DNA of 41,678 bases from Schleiferiaceae bacterium (GTDB lineage: Bacteria > Bacteroidota > Bacteroidia > Flavobacteriales > Schleiferiaceae). Below, piece by piece: positions 16,927 through 25,884 of the stretch. Location: positions 1-41,678 of the forward strand of contig JAQWXR010000025.1 in assembly GCA_029254375.1 (NCBI GenBank), given 5' to 3'. Position numbers and translations under genes: made by a program. Under the pieces are notes generated by a model. That model did not search any database. It was not told the DNA's origin and saw only the letters and a list, made by a program, of their open reading frames with translations. Every line of letters starts with the position of its first letter. The first letter of the stretch is position 1.

Positions 16927-18582
16927 ATGAAAGCACATTTGTACGCCTTTTTTGCACTGCTGCTTGTGAGTATCGCAGGCTGTGGACCCGCCTTTCTCGC
17001 GGATGTCACCTTAATGAACGCCCACATTGCGCAATTTGAGGGAGATAGCCTCTACTATGTCTATGGACATGTGGCGGTTCGCGATGGAAAAATTCTGAGC
17101 ATTGTCCCCTACCGGGAAGGTGAAAATGATGTTCCGAGCGCTGAGGACAGCGTGGATCTCCAAGGGGCCTATCTATACCCTGGCTTCATTGATGCACATG
17201 CCCACTTTTTGGGGCAAGGGTTGGCCATGAATTCGGTCAACCTATGGGGAGCCAAAAGCTGGGAGGAATGTGTATCCCGCGTCGAGGTCTTCATTGCCGA
17301 ACACCCCGAAAAGGAAGTGATTCGCGGCCGAGGCTGGGATCAAAACGACTGGCCAGGTGCTCAATACCCAAGCAATGAAGCACTCGTAGGCCTCAGCAAT
17401 AAACCCATCGTTCTGAGCCGCATCGACGGACACGCCGTCGTGGCGAACAACGTGGCTCTTGAACTTTCATACATTGACGGCACGAGCCACATTGAAGGGG
17501 GCGAGGTACTTTTGCGCCCCGATGGCCAGCCCACTGGAGTGTTGATTGATAATGCTGAGGGACTGCTTAACGTCGCTCAAGTCAGCGAGCCAGAGCGTAT
17601 TCAAGCTTTGTTGGATGCCCAAGCCCGTTGCTACTCGCTGGGCCTCACGTCAGTGCACGATGCAGGCCTAGCCACGGAAGACATTGATTTGATTGATCGA
17701 TTGCAGCAAGAAGGACGATTAACCATCCCCTTGTACGTCATGGTCTCCGAAAGCCCGGAAGCCATACAACTATGGAAGACCCGTGGGCCCCTCAAAACAA
17801 ATCTCCTCGAGGTTCACAGCTTCAAGTTCTATTCGGATGGGGCGCTGGGTAGCCGAGGTGCGCTTTTGCGGCAACCCTACCAAGACCGACATGATCATTA
17901 TGGATTGCCGATTCGAACCTATGATTACATGCAGAATGCCGCTGGAGAAGTGGCTTTGATGGGCTGGCAAATGAATACCCATGCCATTGGTGACTCAGCG
18001 AATCATTCGATGTTAAAAATCTACCGTCGCCATGCGCCAGCTGCCGGACGTTGGAGGATTGAACATGCCCAGATCGTGTCCGCTGAAGACCGGAATTTAT
18101 TTGGTGGTCCTCAAGAAATTCTGCCGTCCGTACAACCGTCTCACGCTACTTCCGACATGGATTGGGCCGTCGAACGTCTAGGAGCACAGCGCATGCCAAA
18201 CGCCTATGCCTATGCCGAATTGCGGAAGGCGGCGGGCGGAGTGCTTCCCTTAGGTACCGATTTTCCTGTCGAAGAAGTAAATCCCCTGTACACCCTGTAT
18301 GCAGCCACTGCGCGTAAGGCCTTGGATGGCCATCCAGCCTCAGGTTTTCAAATGGAAAATGCCCTAAGTCGAGCCCAAGCGCTCAAGGGAATGACCCATG
18401 ACGCCGCATATGCTGCTTTTCAAGAAGAAGAATTAGGTGCAATTAAATTCGGGTATTGGGCAAATTTTACCATCTTTACGAAAGACCTTATGGACTGCCC
18501 AATGGAGGATATCCCCACCATGCCTGTACAGCAGACGTGGGTCCATGGAGTTTCAGTCTACTCGTCAACAACGAACAACTAA
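16927..18582 (+). CDS. Amidohydrolase family 3 (YtcJ-like) lipoprotein
   Basis: 551 residues. The N-terminus [19 protein letters not shown] is a lipoprotein signal peptide with lipobox IAGC (Cys19), so the enzyme should be anchored in the envelope. The mature part is a metal-dependent amidohydrolase of the YtcJ group. The HxH motif is at 91-93 (FIDAHAHF), further metal-site histidines are at 352 (NTHAIGD) and 380 (RIEHAQ), and the late aspartate is D445 (GTDFPVE). The [17 protein letters not shown] block is typical of the group. It hydrolyses C-N bonds of some amide or cyclic substrate, which cannot be named. It precedes the acyl-CoA ligase gene by 12 bases, and they are probably co-transcribed. 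Confidence 0.88.
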   Translation: MKAHLYAFFALLLVSIAGCGPAFLADVTLMNAHIAQFEGDSLYYVYGHVAVRDGKILSIVPYREGENDVPSAEDSVDLQGAYLYPGFIDAHAHFLGQGLAMNSVNLWGAKSWEECVSRVEVFIAEHPEKEVIRGRGWDQNDWPGAQYPSNEALVGLSNKPIVLSRIDGHAVVANNVALELSYIDGTSHIEGGEVLLRPDGQPTGVLIDNAEGLLNVAQVSEPERIQALLDAQARCYSLGLTSVHDAGLATEDIDLIDRLQQEGRLTIPLYVMVSESPEAIQLWKTRGPLKTNLLEVHSFKFYSDGALGSRGALLRQPYQDRHDHYGLPIRTYDYMQNAAGEVALMGWQMNTHAIGDSANHSMLKIYRRHAPAAGRWRIEHAQIVSAEDRNLFGGPQEILPSVQPSHATSDMDWAVERLGAQRMPNAYAYAELRKAAGGVLPLGTDFPVEEVNPLYTLYAATARKALDGHPASGFQMENALSRAQALKGMTHDAAYAAFQEEELGAIKFGYWANFTIFTKDLMDCPMEDIPTMPVQQTWVHGVSVYSSTTNN

Positions 18583-18594
18583 TCACAAGAGCCC

Positions 18595-20355
18595 ATGACG
18601 CCAACGCGCTTATTTGACTTTGCTTACTATGCTTTAGACAAGCATCCCCGCCCTGACGCCCTGAACACAAAAGTGAGCGGCCAGTGGGAAGCACTTTCGA
18701 CGGCCGACTATGTCGCCAAGTCGGAAAAACTTGCATTAGGACTTATCGCCTTGGGCGTGCAGCCGGGCGAGAAAATTGCCATCATTTCCACCAATAACCG
18801 AACGGAGTGGAATATTTGCGACCAAGGAATCCTTTCCTCCGCCGCGATTGATGTCCCTGTGTATCCAACCATTTCTTCCGAAGATTACAAGTTCATCTTT
18901 AATGACGCCCAAGTTAAATATTGCTTTTTGAGCGATGCGGATCTATTCGAAAAAGTCAAAGCTATCCAGAGCGAGGTGCCTAGCCTGAAGGAGATTTATT
19001 CCTTTGTTCCTGTCGATGGCTGTGCCCATTGGGACGAAGTTTTTGCCCTAGCTGACGAGGCCACACGTCCAGAGCTAGACGCTCGCATGGCAGCTGTCAA
19101 GCCGGAAGACTTGGCGACATTGATCTACACCAGTGGCACCACCGGCACACCTAAAGGCGTCATGCTGAGCCACCGTAATATTTCGAGTAATGCATTGGCC
19201 TCAGCTCAGCGACTACCCGTTGGGCCAGGAGCAAAATCGCTCAGCTTCCTTCCATTGTGCCACAGCTATGAACGTGTTTTGGTGTATATCTATATGACCA
19301 CCGGCGTAGGCACCTACTACGCGGAGAGCTTGGAGACCATCGGAGACAATCTTCGCGAAATTCATCCAGAAGTTTTCACTGCTGTGCCTCGCCTGCTGGA
19401 AAAGGTCTTTGACCGCATTATGGCCAAGGGCAAAGAATTGACCGGAATCAAACGCGCCCTCTTCTTCTGGGCTGTAGGGCTTGCCGAAAACTATGAACAT
19501 AGTGGAAAATCTAGCCTGTATTATTTCCAACTAAAATTGGCCCGAAAAATCATCTTTTCTAAGTGGCAAGAAGCCTTAGGCGGGAAGACCGAGGCCGTTG
19601 CTTCAGGTGCTGCCGCGTTGAATCCGCGACTGGCTCGCATTTTTGCTGGCGCTGGAATCAACATTCAAGAAGGCTATGGTTTAACCGAAACTTCGCCTGT
19701 ACTTTCTGTCAACCTACCAACAGGACAAGGCCATAAATTGGGTACGGTCGGAACGCCCATTGAAGGTGTTGAACTCAAACTTGACAGTGACGGCGAAATC
19801 CTAGCCAAAGGACCGAACATCATGATGGGCTACTACGGTCGTCCCGATTTGACCGCGGAAGTCATGACCGAAGACGGCTGGTTCCGCACCGGAGATATTG
19901 GTGAAATCCTCGCAGGAGGGTATCTCCGCATCACAGACCGCAAAAAGGAAATCTTCAAAACGGCAGGCGGTAAATACATCGCTCCACAAAACATGGAGAA
20001 CGTTTACAAGGAGAGTGCCTTCATTGAGCAATGCATGGTAGCCGGCGAAAACCGCAAATTCCCTGTATTAATCCTACAGCCACAATTTGACCACCTCAAG
20101 AGCTGGTGCCAGCGCAAGGACATTCCTTGGACCACCGCCGAAGACATGGTAAAAAACCCGCAAATCATGGCACGCATTCAACGTGAAATCGATGCCAAGA
20201 ATGCCCGATTCGGCAAATGGGAAGCGGTCAAAAAAATTCTGATCACTTCCGATCAATGGAGTATACCAGCCGGTCATCTGACCCCAACGATGAAGCTGCG
20301 CCGCAAGCCTATTTTGGCGATGTATGCGGCCGGGTTTGAGGACTTATACGCCTAA
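18595..20355 (+). CDS. fadD: Long-chain fatty acid--CoA ligase (AMP-forming)
   Basis: 586 residues. It activates fatty acids to acyl-CoA through an acyl-AMP intermediate, feeding phospholipid synthesis or beta-oxidation. The AMP-binding signature LIYTSGTTGTPKGVMLSH is at about 177-194. Motif YGLTETSP and the hinge region DGWFRTGDIG...ITDRKKEIFKTAGGKYIAP are intact, including the hinge and catalytic area. No signal peptide or membrane helix is visible, as usual for this soluble or peripheral enzyme. Sequence features are those of the bacteroidetal long-chain (FAA1-like) group rather than acetyl-CoA synthetase. It lies 12 bases after the amidohydrolase and ends 14 bases before the convergent rluD. 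Confidence 0.92.
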   Translation: MTPTRLFDFAYYALDKHPRPDALNTKVSGQWEALSTADYVAKSEKLALGLIALGVQPGEKIAIISTNNRTEWNICDQGILSSAAIDVPVYPTISSEDYKFIFNDAQVKYCFLSDADLFEKVKAIQSEVPSLKEIYSFVPVDGCAHWDEVFALADEATRPELDARMAAVKPEDLATLIYTSGTTGTPKGVMLSHRNISSNALASAQRLPVGPGAKSLSFLPLCHSYERVLVYIYMTTGVGTYYAESLETIGDNLREIHPEVFTAVPRLLEKVFDRIMAKGKELTGIKRALFFWAVGLAENYEHSGKSSLYYFQLKLARKIIFSKWQEALGGKTEAVASGAAALNPRLARIFAGAGINIQEGYGLTETSPVLSVNLPTGQGHKLGTVGTPIEGVELKLDSDGEILAKGPNIMMGYYGRPDLTAEVMTEDGWFRTGDIGEILAGGYLRITDRKKEIFKTAGGKYIAPQNMENVYKESAFIEQCMVAGENRKFPVLILQPQFDHLKSWCQRKDIPWTTAEDMVKNPQIMARIQREIDAKNARFGKWEAVKKILITSDQWSIPAGHLTPTMKLRRKPILAMYAAGFEDLYA

Positions 20356-20376
20356 AAAAGCCCTACGAACTAGGCT
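20354..20376 (-). terminator. Candidate intrinsic terminator of the PASTA-rluD operon
   Basis: On the minus strand AGCCTA, loop GTTCG, then TAGGGCT (one bulged G) form a stem directly followed by six T. The structure overlaps the rluD stop codon (20370-20372), and its T-run overlaps the stop codon of convergent fadD. Confidence 0.5.
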
Positions 20377-21410
20377 AGGTGCACGGCCACATAATTTCGG
20401 AAACGCTCAATAACCGTTTCCATATCCTCTGGTAGAGCGGCTTCAAATCGAAGTCGCTCTCCTTTTTTTGTGGGATGCTCAAACCCAAGCATTCGGGCGT
20501 GAAGGGCTTGGCGTGGACATATCTTCAAATTATTCACCATGAACTCTTTGAATTTTGGCCAGCCTGGCTTGTCGGGCATTTCCAATCCTCCGTAGGTTTC
20601 ATCTCCAAAAAGAGGGTGACCTATGAACTTAAAGTGGGCGCGAATTTGATGCGTCCGTCCTGTTTCTAGGCGGCAAGCCACCAGCGTGGCAAATCCAAAA
20701 CGCTCCAAAACGCGGTAATGCGTAACGGCGTGCTTACCGTATTTTCCATCTTCGAAAACCGTCATCACCTTGCGGTCTTTTAAGCTGCGACCGATGTGCC
20801 CCGTGATGGTACCTTCATCTTCTTCGATGTTTCCCAAGGCAACTGCATGGTATTCGCGCTCGGTACTGTGATCAGCGAATTGCTTGGCCAGAAAGGCCAT
20901 AGCATATTCGTTACGTGCAATTACCAGCAATCCCGAAGTGTCCTTATCAATCCGATGAACTAGGCCCGGGCGTTCACTTTTGTCTCCGTCCGGCAGGTTT
21001 TCAAAAAGGTGCATCAAACCGTTGATTAATGTCCCAGAATAGTGGCCATAGCTGGGGTGAACCACCATGCCTGCAGGTTTATTTACTACGATCACATCCA
21101 AATCTCGGTGAACGACATTGATATTCAAATCTTGTGCAAATAATTCAATTTGTTTCGGAGGCTGGGCCAAGACCATAGTGACAACATCGCCCGGCTTAAC
21201 CCGATAGTTGCTTTTCACCGGCTGGGCATTCACCCGTATCGCCCCCGCGTCCGCCGCCTTTTGGATGCGGTTGCGGGAAGTATGCGTCATGAAATTGAAT
21301 AAAAACTTATCGACCCGAAGCATTTGCTGCCCCGCTTCAGATACAAATCGAAAATGCTCGTAGAGCTCTTCTTCGTCCCCTTCCCAGGATTCGGCTACAT
21401 CTCCACGCAT
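20370..21410 (-). CDS. rluD: Ribosomal large subunit pseudouridine synthase D-like (RluA family)
   Basis: 346 residues. It isomerises uridines to pseudouridine in 23S rRNA, in E. coli in the helix 69 loop. An N-terminal S4 RNA-binding domain (RVDKFLFNFMTHTSRNRIQKAADAG and following) precedes the catalytic domain. The catalytic aspartate is in LVHRIDKDTSGLLVIA. The ETGRTHQIRAHF block is the second family signature. The ATG shares one base with the stop of the upstream T9SS-sorted protein gene, indicating translational coupling. The association PASTA-rluD-ddl-coaD recurs in Bacteroidota as far as I remember, which supports the RluD subgroup. Exact target positions are inferred from family only. 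Confidence 0.93.
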   Translation of the reverse strand: MRGDVAESWEGDEEELYEHFRFVSEAGQQMLRVDKFLFNFMTHTSRNRIQKAADAGAIRVNAQPVKSNYRVKPGDVVTMVLAQPPKQIELFAQDLNINVVHRDLDVIVVNKPAGMVVHPSYGHYSGTLINGLMHLFENLPDGDKSERPGLVHRIDKDTSGLLVIARNEYAMAFLAKQFADHSTEREYHAVALGNIEEDEGTITGHIGRSLKDRKVMTVFEDGKYGKHAVTHYRVLERFGFATLVACRLETGRTHQIRAHFKFIGHPLFGDETYGGLEMPDKPGWPKFKEFMVNNLKICPRQALHARMLGFEHPTKKGERLRFEAALPEDMETVIERFRNYVAVHLA

Positions 21411-23191
21411 TATGGTTGGATGATCAATGAATAGCGATGGCCCTCAGCGTACTGAAAAATGTACATCCCGGCGGGCCAATCAACGACGGGAAGTTCCCAT
21501 CCTTCGTGTGCGTCGAAACGCGTTATTACTTGCCCCAAAGCGCTATAAACCTGCACTTCATGAGGACTAGCCGGGCCTCGAACAAACTGGCTGGCTGGGT
21601 TGGGGTACAATGGAGAAATATCTCCTTTGATAGCTTCGGATAAATCCGCTGGAATTCCTCGAAAGAATGGACGCATCATGAGCGTGCCAGGCAGCAAGGA
21701 AGGGAACCAACCCGCATAATCGCCATAGGCTTTCACCGAGTTTCGCTGTAAATCCAAACCTACAGTCAAGGCTGGACCTGTCGTTTGAATAAATCCGAGA
21801 TAGACCTCTTTCGGCACATAGATGGCGGAGGTATCCAATACATAATGACGGAAGGGGCTACCCGCATAGGCCAATTCCGGGAAATAACTTGAGTCTGACT
21901 CATACAGTATATTGCCGGGCAAGCCTGCCGTGTCCACCTCCCAAACGGCCAATTGGAAGCGCATCCCCGACCAATCAAACCCAGCGGGCACAAATGAGAG
22001 ATCCAGTCCACGCAGGCTGTCTGCTTGTAAAAAAGTGAATAACTGAGCCATTTTTGGCAAGCTCCCTTGAGTTACCCCATAGCTTCGTTCCGCACTGCCA
22101 TCATCCAAAGCATAGCGGTCTCCAAAGTGCTGACGGATGTATACTGAGTCATTTTGCAATTCACCTACATTTTCTCCATCAAACCATCCTGTGAAATCAA
22201 AGTCTGTGGGGCCGGTCATACTCACACCTGGTTTGGTCAGAGCAAATGAATACGGTGTGCTTACATCATGGTTCAACGTAGTGACAACAGGGACAGATGA
22301 ACGACTCGCTAAGATGGATCCAAGGCCATCTTTCCACACATATTTACCCAAATTCAACTGCCATCCGCCTACAGGGGCCGGGCCATTGCGCCGATACGCT
22401 GTCGAGAGACTATCCTTTTCCAGTAAAAATGCGGAATAATGCCACCAGGGCAGTTCAGAAAATCCTTGAATAAGGCTGGAGGGAACGCGGGACCAAGCGG
22501 GATCAAAAAGCAAGGTGTCTCCCAAGTTTCTGCCCATGCCAAACTCTAAGTAGTCCAACAGGAAGTGATCAAAAGCACCCGCCGGCGAACCATAACGGGC
22601 AATGCGAAAACGAACTCCCGAAAGACCATTCAAATGGCTCGGTACAGCCACAGATACCGCACGCCATGTGTTCGTAGGGGCACCCCCTTTTGCGGCCCAA
22701 ACATGCTCCCACTCGCTGCTCAAAGGATTCCAAAAATGAATAATCAAGGAGTCATTGCTTTCCGTAGGGTCGCCAAGTCCACCTTCTTGAAGATAAAAAC
22801 TCAATACCCCGTTATTCAAACCATTCAGGTTGAAATACGGAGATAGCAGGGCGTCCGTCAAAGAATCATTGGGCAAATTTCCTGGATGGTAGGCCTGACC
22901 ATCTTGCGCAATCCCATCGAAGACCGCTACCCCGATGGACAGTGGGTCGACGGACCAATGACTGGATGAAATCACCCCAGAAGAGGTCCAAGCTGCATTC
23001 AAACGGTGCGAAAATCCATCTACAAATGGAGGCAAGAGGGTATCCGAAGTCTTTCCGAGCAAGGCTGGGAACTGGGCGTCCGCCGCCCGGGGCATGAACC
23101 AAGCCTCTGTTGGTTGTGCCCAAGCGCTAATGCTGGCCAAAGCCAAGCCCAACGCAAGAAAAAGCCGTCGCACAGTCAAACTATTGTTCAT
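21410..23191 (-). CDS. T9SS-secreted protein with C-terminal sorting domain
   Basis: 593 residues from ATG 23191. It has a Sec signal peptide (MNNSLTVRRLFLALGLALAS followed by ISAWAQ) and then a large beta-rich extracellular part. This includes a MAM/jelly-roll-like segment (FRIARYGSPAGAFDHFLLDYLEFG) and a later block YALDDGSAERSYGVTQGSLPKMAQLF that I recall from other Bacteroidota secreted proteins. The last 70 or so residues (PLYPNPASQFVRG ... VYSALGQVITRF ... WPAGMYIFQY) form the type A sorting domain, so the protein should cross the outer membrane by the PorQ/PorU-type system and be attached or released. Function is unknown. The frame is open to 23323, but the signal peptide fixes the start. 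It overlaps the PASTA gene by 11 bases and rluD by 1. Confidence 0.85.
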   Translation of the reverse strand: MNNSLTVRRLFLALGLALASISAWAQPTEAWFMPRAADAQFPALLGKTSDTLLPPFVDGFSHRLNAAWTSSGVISSSHWSVDPLSIGVAVFDGIAQDGQAYHPGNLPNDSLTDALLSPYFNLNGLNNGVLSFYLQEGGLGDPTESNDSLIIHFWNPLSSEWEHVWAAKGGAPTNTWRAVSVAVPSHLNGLSGVRFRIARYGSPAGAFDHFLLDYLEFGMGRNLGDTLLFDPAWSRVPSSLIQGFSELPWWHYSAFLLEKDSLSTAYRRNGPAPVGGWQLNLGKYVWKDGLGSILASRSSVPVVTTLNHDVSTPYSFALTKPGVSMTGPTDFDFTGWFDGENVGELQNDSVYIRQHFGDRYALDDGSAERSYGVTQGSLPKMAQLFTFLQADSLRGLDLSFVPAGFDWSGMRFQLAVWEVDTAGLPGNILYESDSSYFPELAYAGSPFRHYVLDTSAIYVPKEVYLGFIQTTGPALTVGLDLQRNSVKAYGDYAGWFPSLLPGTLMMRPFFRGIPADLSEAIKGDISPLYPNPASQFVRGPASPHEVQVYSALGQVITRFDAHEGWELPVVDWPAGMYIFQYAEGHRYSLIIQP

Positions 23192-23966
23192 CGTTGTTTT
23201 GTTCCAGAGACATATCTCCAATCCAAACGCGCACGACCCCATCTTTATGCGTGACAAAATTTCCTTGGGAGTCATCAGGGAATTGACGCAGCACGAGCAA
23301 GTTTGTATTCGAGGTGTCCCCATCGACCCATTCTACCCGCAATCCGCTAAGTTGAAGAATGGCTTTGGCTTCCCCGAAACGCATACCGAAGAGATTTGGA
23401 ACGGCGTGTGTGGGTGGTCCAGTGCGCTTACCCACGACTAAATCCACAGCAGTACCTTTTCGTACTTGGCTGCCTTCGGCCAAGGTCACGCCTCCAGCGC
23501 TGACCGAAAGAACTAAGCCTTCCGCCAAATCTGGCACATAGGTAATCCGACCCACCCGAAGACCACGTGAGGTCAGGTCCAATTCGGCGCGTTGCAGCGT
23601 GCGCTCTACTAGCAATGGCAAGGCCACCCGGCCAGGGCGCCTGCGGTTAATGGTCAACTCAATAATTCGACCTGCTTTGGCCGTGGCCCCAGGCATTGGA
23701 TATTGATCCACTACCGTTCCCGGATCCATTTTGGCAAAATAGACGGTTGAATCAAGTACTTCTGCAACCAGTCCACTACTGGCGATGCGTTCTTGGGCTT
23801 CCTCAAAACTTAGCCCCGTCAAATCAGGAACCACCTGCACTTGACCGTGCCCCGTAATCCCTTTAAGGATCCAATTGGCGCTCAGGCCCAAGACTGATAA
23901 GAAGGTGACTGCCAACACGGCATTCAACCAAAAAGTGTTGCTTTTGAGGAATAAAATCAGTTTCAT
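23181..23966 (-). CDS. Membrane-anchored PASTA-domain protein
   Basis: 261 residues from ATG 23966 (an upstream ATG at 23999 would cross the promoter region). One N-terminal membrane helix (FWLNAVLAVTFLSVLGLSANWIL) anchors three PASTA repeats outside the cytoplasmic membrane. They begin near VQVVPDLTGLSFEEAQ, VALPLLVERTLQRAE and HAVPNLFGMRFGEAK. PASTA domains bind muropeptides or the stem of peptidoglycan in kinases and PBPs; there is no kinase or transpeptidase domain here. The gene is first in the operon with the T9SS-sorted protein and rluD and diverges from ddl, the D-Ala-D-Ala ligase, so a cell-wall role is likely. That role is inference from domain and neighbours. Confidence 0.88.
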   Translation of the reverse strand: MKLILFLKSNTFWLNAVLAVTFLSVLGLSANWILKGITGHGQVQVVPDLTGLSFEEAQERIASSGLVAEVLDSTVYFAKMDPGTVVDQYPMPGATAKAGRIIELTINRRRPGRVALPLLVERTLQRAELDLTSRGLRVGRITYVPDLAEGLVLSVSAGGVTLAEGSQVRKGTAVDLVVGKRTGPPTHAVPNLFGMRFGEAKAILQLSGLRVEWVDGDTSNTNLLVLRQFPDDSQGNFVTHKDGVVRVWIGDMSLEQNNDEQ

Positions 23967-23972
23967 CTCCTG

Positions 23973-23980
23973 CAAAAATA
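23973..23980 (-). promoter_or_regulatory. Candidate -7 box for the PASTA operon
   Basis: On the minus strand this reads TATTTTTG, an exact TAnnTTTG match, ending 6 bases (CAGGAG) before the ATG at 23966. The box supports that start. Confidence 0.5.
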
Positions 23981-24003
23981 GCCAACTGCTTTGCACCACC
24001 CGC

Positions 24004-24011
24004 TATCTTTG
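24004..24011 (+). promoter_or_regulatory. Candidate -7 box for ddl
   Basis: TATCTTTG matches TAnnTTTG exactly and ends 4 bases (AAAC) before the ddl ATG. It is 23 bases from the opposed box of the PASTA operon, so the two promoters share the 49-base intergenic region. Confidence 0.55.
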
Positions 24012-24015
24012 AAAC

Positions 24016-25029
24016 ATGCGTACACGAGTTGCTGTTGTTATGGGGGGATATTCTAGCGAATATGGGATTTCCGTCAAGAGTGGAGAAGCTGTTTTTCGTG
24101 CCCTAGATGGCTCGTTGTTTGAGGCATACTCCTTGATCTTGTCCAAAGAAGGTTGGGCAGCACAAGACGAACACGGTGAAACGGTGGGATTTGACCCAAG
24201 TCAAATGCACATTTTACACCAAGGTTCGAGCCACAGGATTGATCTCATCTTCAACCTCATTCACGGTCATCCGGGCGAGGATGGAACCTTAGCGATCACC
24301 TGGGAGGCCCTTGGGATACCCTATACTTCTTGCAGTCCTGCGACGTCCGCGCTCACCTTCCACAAGGCTTGGACCAATGGGGTTGTCACCCGCCTGGGGG
24401 TTCCAGTTGCTCCGGCCATTTGGACCTCTGCCGGGGTGCAGGCGAAAAGCCTTTTCCCAGCGTTAGAGCTCATGGAATACCCCCTATTTGTCAAGCCCTG
24501 CCGCAGTGGCTCCAGCTATGGTGTCAGTCGAATTACCTCTACAGAGGAGCTGAGTGCCGCCTTAGAAGCTGCCGCGGCAGAAGACCACGCCATTGTCATC
24601 GAACAAGGCGTGATCGGCATCGAAGTCGGCTGTGGCGTGGTTCGTCTCAACGACCGAGTGATCAGCCTTGGCATCACGGAAATCGTACCAAAAAAGGAAT
24701 TTTTTGACTTTGAAGCCAAATACGAAGGCTTATCTGAAGAAATAACACCGGCTAGGATTCCGGTCGAAGCAGCTGCACAGGTTGAACTTTTAACCAAGCG
24801 AGTCTATGAAGGATTGGGTTTGACAGGATTCTGTCGCGCCGACTTTATCCTCCCAGCAGACGGCCCCCCTGTTCTCATTGAGATTAATAGCGTGCCTGGC
24901 ATGAGTGCTGAGAGCATCCTTCCTAAGCAGCTCGCCGCTCGGGGCACCTCCCTGACAGAATTTACTACCTTGGTCGCTCAACAAGCCCTTTCAGATGCCT
25001 CGAATCGCTCTTTTCCCGGGATCTTTTGA
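24016..25029 (+). CDS. ddl: D-alanine--D-alanine ligase
   Basis: 337 residues. It joins two D-Ala with ATP to give the peptidoglycan terminal dipeptide. The N-terminal domain starts VAVVMGGYSSEYGISVKSGE (serine/glutamate variant of the usual GGxSxE loop). HGHPGEDG is followed by the ATP-grasp domain (EYPLFVKPCRSGSSYGVSRI) and the catalytic end region GFCRADFILP...LIEINSVPGMSAESILPKQ. The last 35 bases overlap the coaD start in another frame. The overlap is unusually long, but both ends are well supported: coaD cannot start later without losing its nucleotide-binding motif. It diverges from a PASTA protein gene, consistent with a cell-wall group. Confidence 0.95.
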   Translation: MRTRVAVVMGGYSSEYGISVKSGEAVFRALDGSLFEAYSLILSKEGWAAQDEHGETVGFDPSQMHILHQGSSHRIDLIFNLIHGHPGEDGTLAITWEALGIPYTSCSPATSALTFHKAWTNGVVTRLGVPVAPAIWTSAGVQAKSLFPALELMEYPLFVKPCRSGSSYGVSRITSTEELSAALEAAAAEDHAIVIEQGVIGIEVGCGVVRLNDRVISLGITEIVPKKEFFDFEAKYEGLSEEITPARIPVEAAAQVELLTKRVYEGLGLTGFCRADFILPADGPPVLIEINSVPGMSAESILPKQLAARGTSLTEFTTLVAQQALSDASNRSFPGIF

Positions 25030-25453
25030 CCCCATCACCTTGGGCCACGTAAATATCGTGGAACGAGCGATTCCATTATTTGATGAAATCATTTTAGCCG
25101 TGGGCGAAAATGCGGAAAAACGCTATTTATTTTCGCTTGAGCAGCGCATGGAATGGATGACGGAAACATTTGCCATATACCCGAGCATTCGGGTGGTTTC
25201 ATACCAGGGCCTCACTGTAGATTTTGCCAAGAATTCAGGCGCCAATTTCCTCCTTCGAGGATTGCGCAACCCGGCAGATTTTGAATTTGAAAAGGCTATC
25301 GCTCAGGCGAACCGCGAAATGATGCCCGAGTTGGAAACAGTCTTTCTTTTGACCTCGGCCCGCTGGGCCTTTATTTCATCCAGCATCGTCCGGGATGTAA
25401 TCAAAAATCAAGGCGATTACCGACGTTTCGTCCCCGACGCGGTCCGTTTGTAG
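24995..25453 (+). CDS. coaD: Phosphopantetheine adenylyltransferase
   Basis: 152 residues. It converts 4'-phosphopantetheine and ATP to dephospho-CoA, the penultimate step of coenzyme A synthesis. The N-terminal PGSFDPITLGHVNIVERA contains the TxGH nucleotidyltransferase motif (T15, G17, H18). The mid-block FLLRGLRNPADFEFEKAIAQANR and the C-terminal ISSSIVRDVIKNQGD correspond to the RGxR-like and ISST regions. It begins 35 bases inside ddl and stops two bases before the stop of the convergent NUDIX gene. The product is cytoplasmic, normally a hexamer. Confidence 0.95.
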   Translation: MPRIALFPGSFDPITLGHVNIVERAIPLFDEIILAVGENAEKRYLFSLEQRMEWMTETFAIYPSIRVVSYQGLTVDFAKNSGANFLLRGLRNPADFEFEKAIAQANREMMPELETVFLLTSARWAFISSSIVRDVIKNQGDYRRFVPDAVRL

Positions 25454-25455
25454 CC

Positions 25456-25884
25456 TTAGGCGTCTTGCCGCATCGCTTCGGCAGCCACCTCTTGAATCGT
25501 AGCATAGCTTCGCCCGAGATGCCCCTCCCATTCTTGGCGATTAACCCAGCGCACCCATTCAATCCCTTCTTCGGTTTGCGGAGATAGCTCTGGACGTCCC
25601 ATGACGGTCATGCGATACCAATGGGTGGTCTTTAAAATATGTATCCCATTTTGGTCATATTCATGATGGGTTTCGGTCAACTTGGCTCCCAGGGTCAGCC
25701 CCGAGAGCCCACATTCCTCTTGCACCTCGCGCAATGCACATTGTTCAATGTCTTCGCCCTTTTCCAACTTTCCTTTAGGTAAGTCCCAGTGCTTCAGGCG
25801 ATAAATCCAAAGGACCTCGCCAAAGCCATTTTCCACCCAGCCTCCGGCTGCAGTCAGCGAAATATCGTCGTACTTTTGCGTCAT
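25456..25884 (-). CDS. NUDIX hydrolase (short form)
   Basis: 142 residues from ATG 25884. The complete Nudix box spans residues 38-60 (G-x5-E-x7-REVQEECGL), preceded by WDLPKGKLEKG. Such enzymes cleave nucleoside diphosphates linked to another group; the substrate is unknown. From memory, flavobacterial homologues beside pyrE are about 200 residues with an extra N-terminal segment of about 60; here only the catalytic half is present. The frame is open up to 25986, but those residues are antisense to pyrE and not recognisable, so the short start is preferred. The ATG overlaps that of the divergent pyrE in CATG. Confidence 0.85.
   Translation of the reverse strand: MTQKYDDISLTAAGGWVENGFGEVLWIYRLKHWDLPKGKLEKGEDIEQCALREVQEECGLSGLTLGAKLTETHHEYDQNGIHILKTTHWYRMTVMGRPELSPQTEEGIEWVRWVNRQEWEGHLGRSYATIQEVAAEAMRQDA
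25871..25878 (+). promoter_or_regulatory. Candidate -7 box for pyrE
   Basis: TACTTTTG matches TAnnTTTG exactly and ends 4 bases (CGTC) before the pyrE ATG at 25883. It lies inside codons 3-5 of the divergent NUDIX gene (residues Q, K, Y). Confidence 0.55.

Noticed and set aside
16876-16938. Longer purL start at 16938
   Set aside because: The extra residues cross the promoter box and do not resemble PurL N-termini.
23192-23323. 44-residue extension of the T9SS-sorted protein
   Set aside because: The signal peptide starts at 23191; the extension lies inside the PASTA coding region in another frame.
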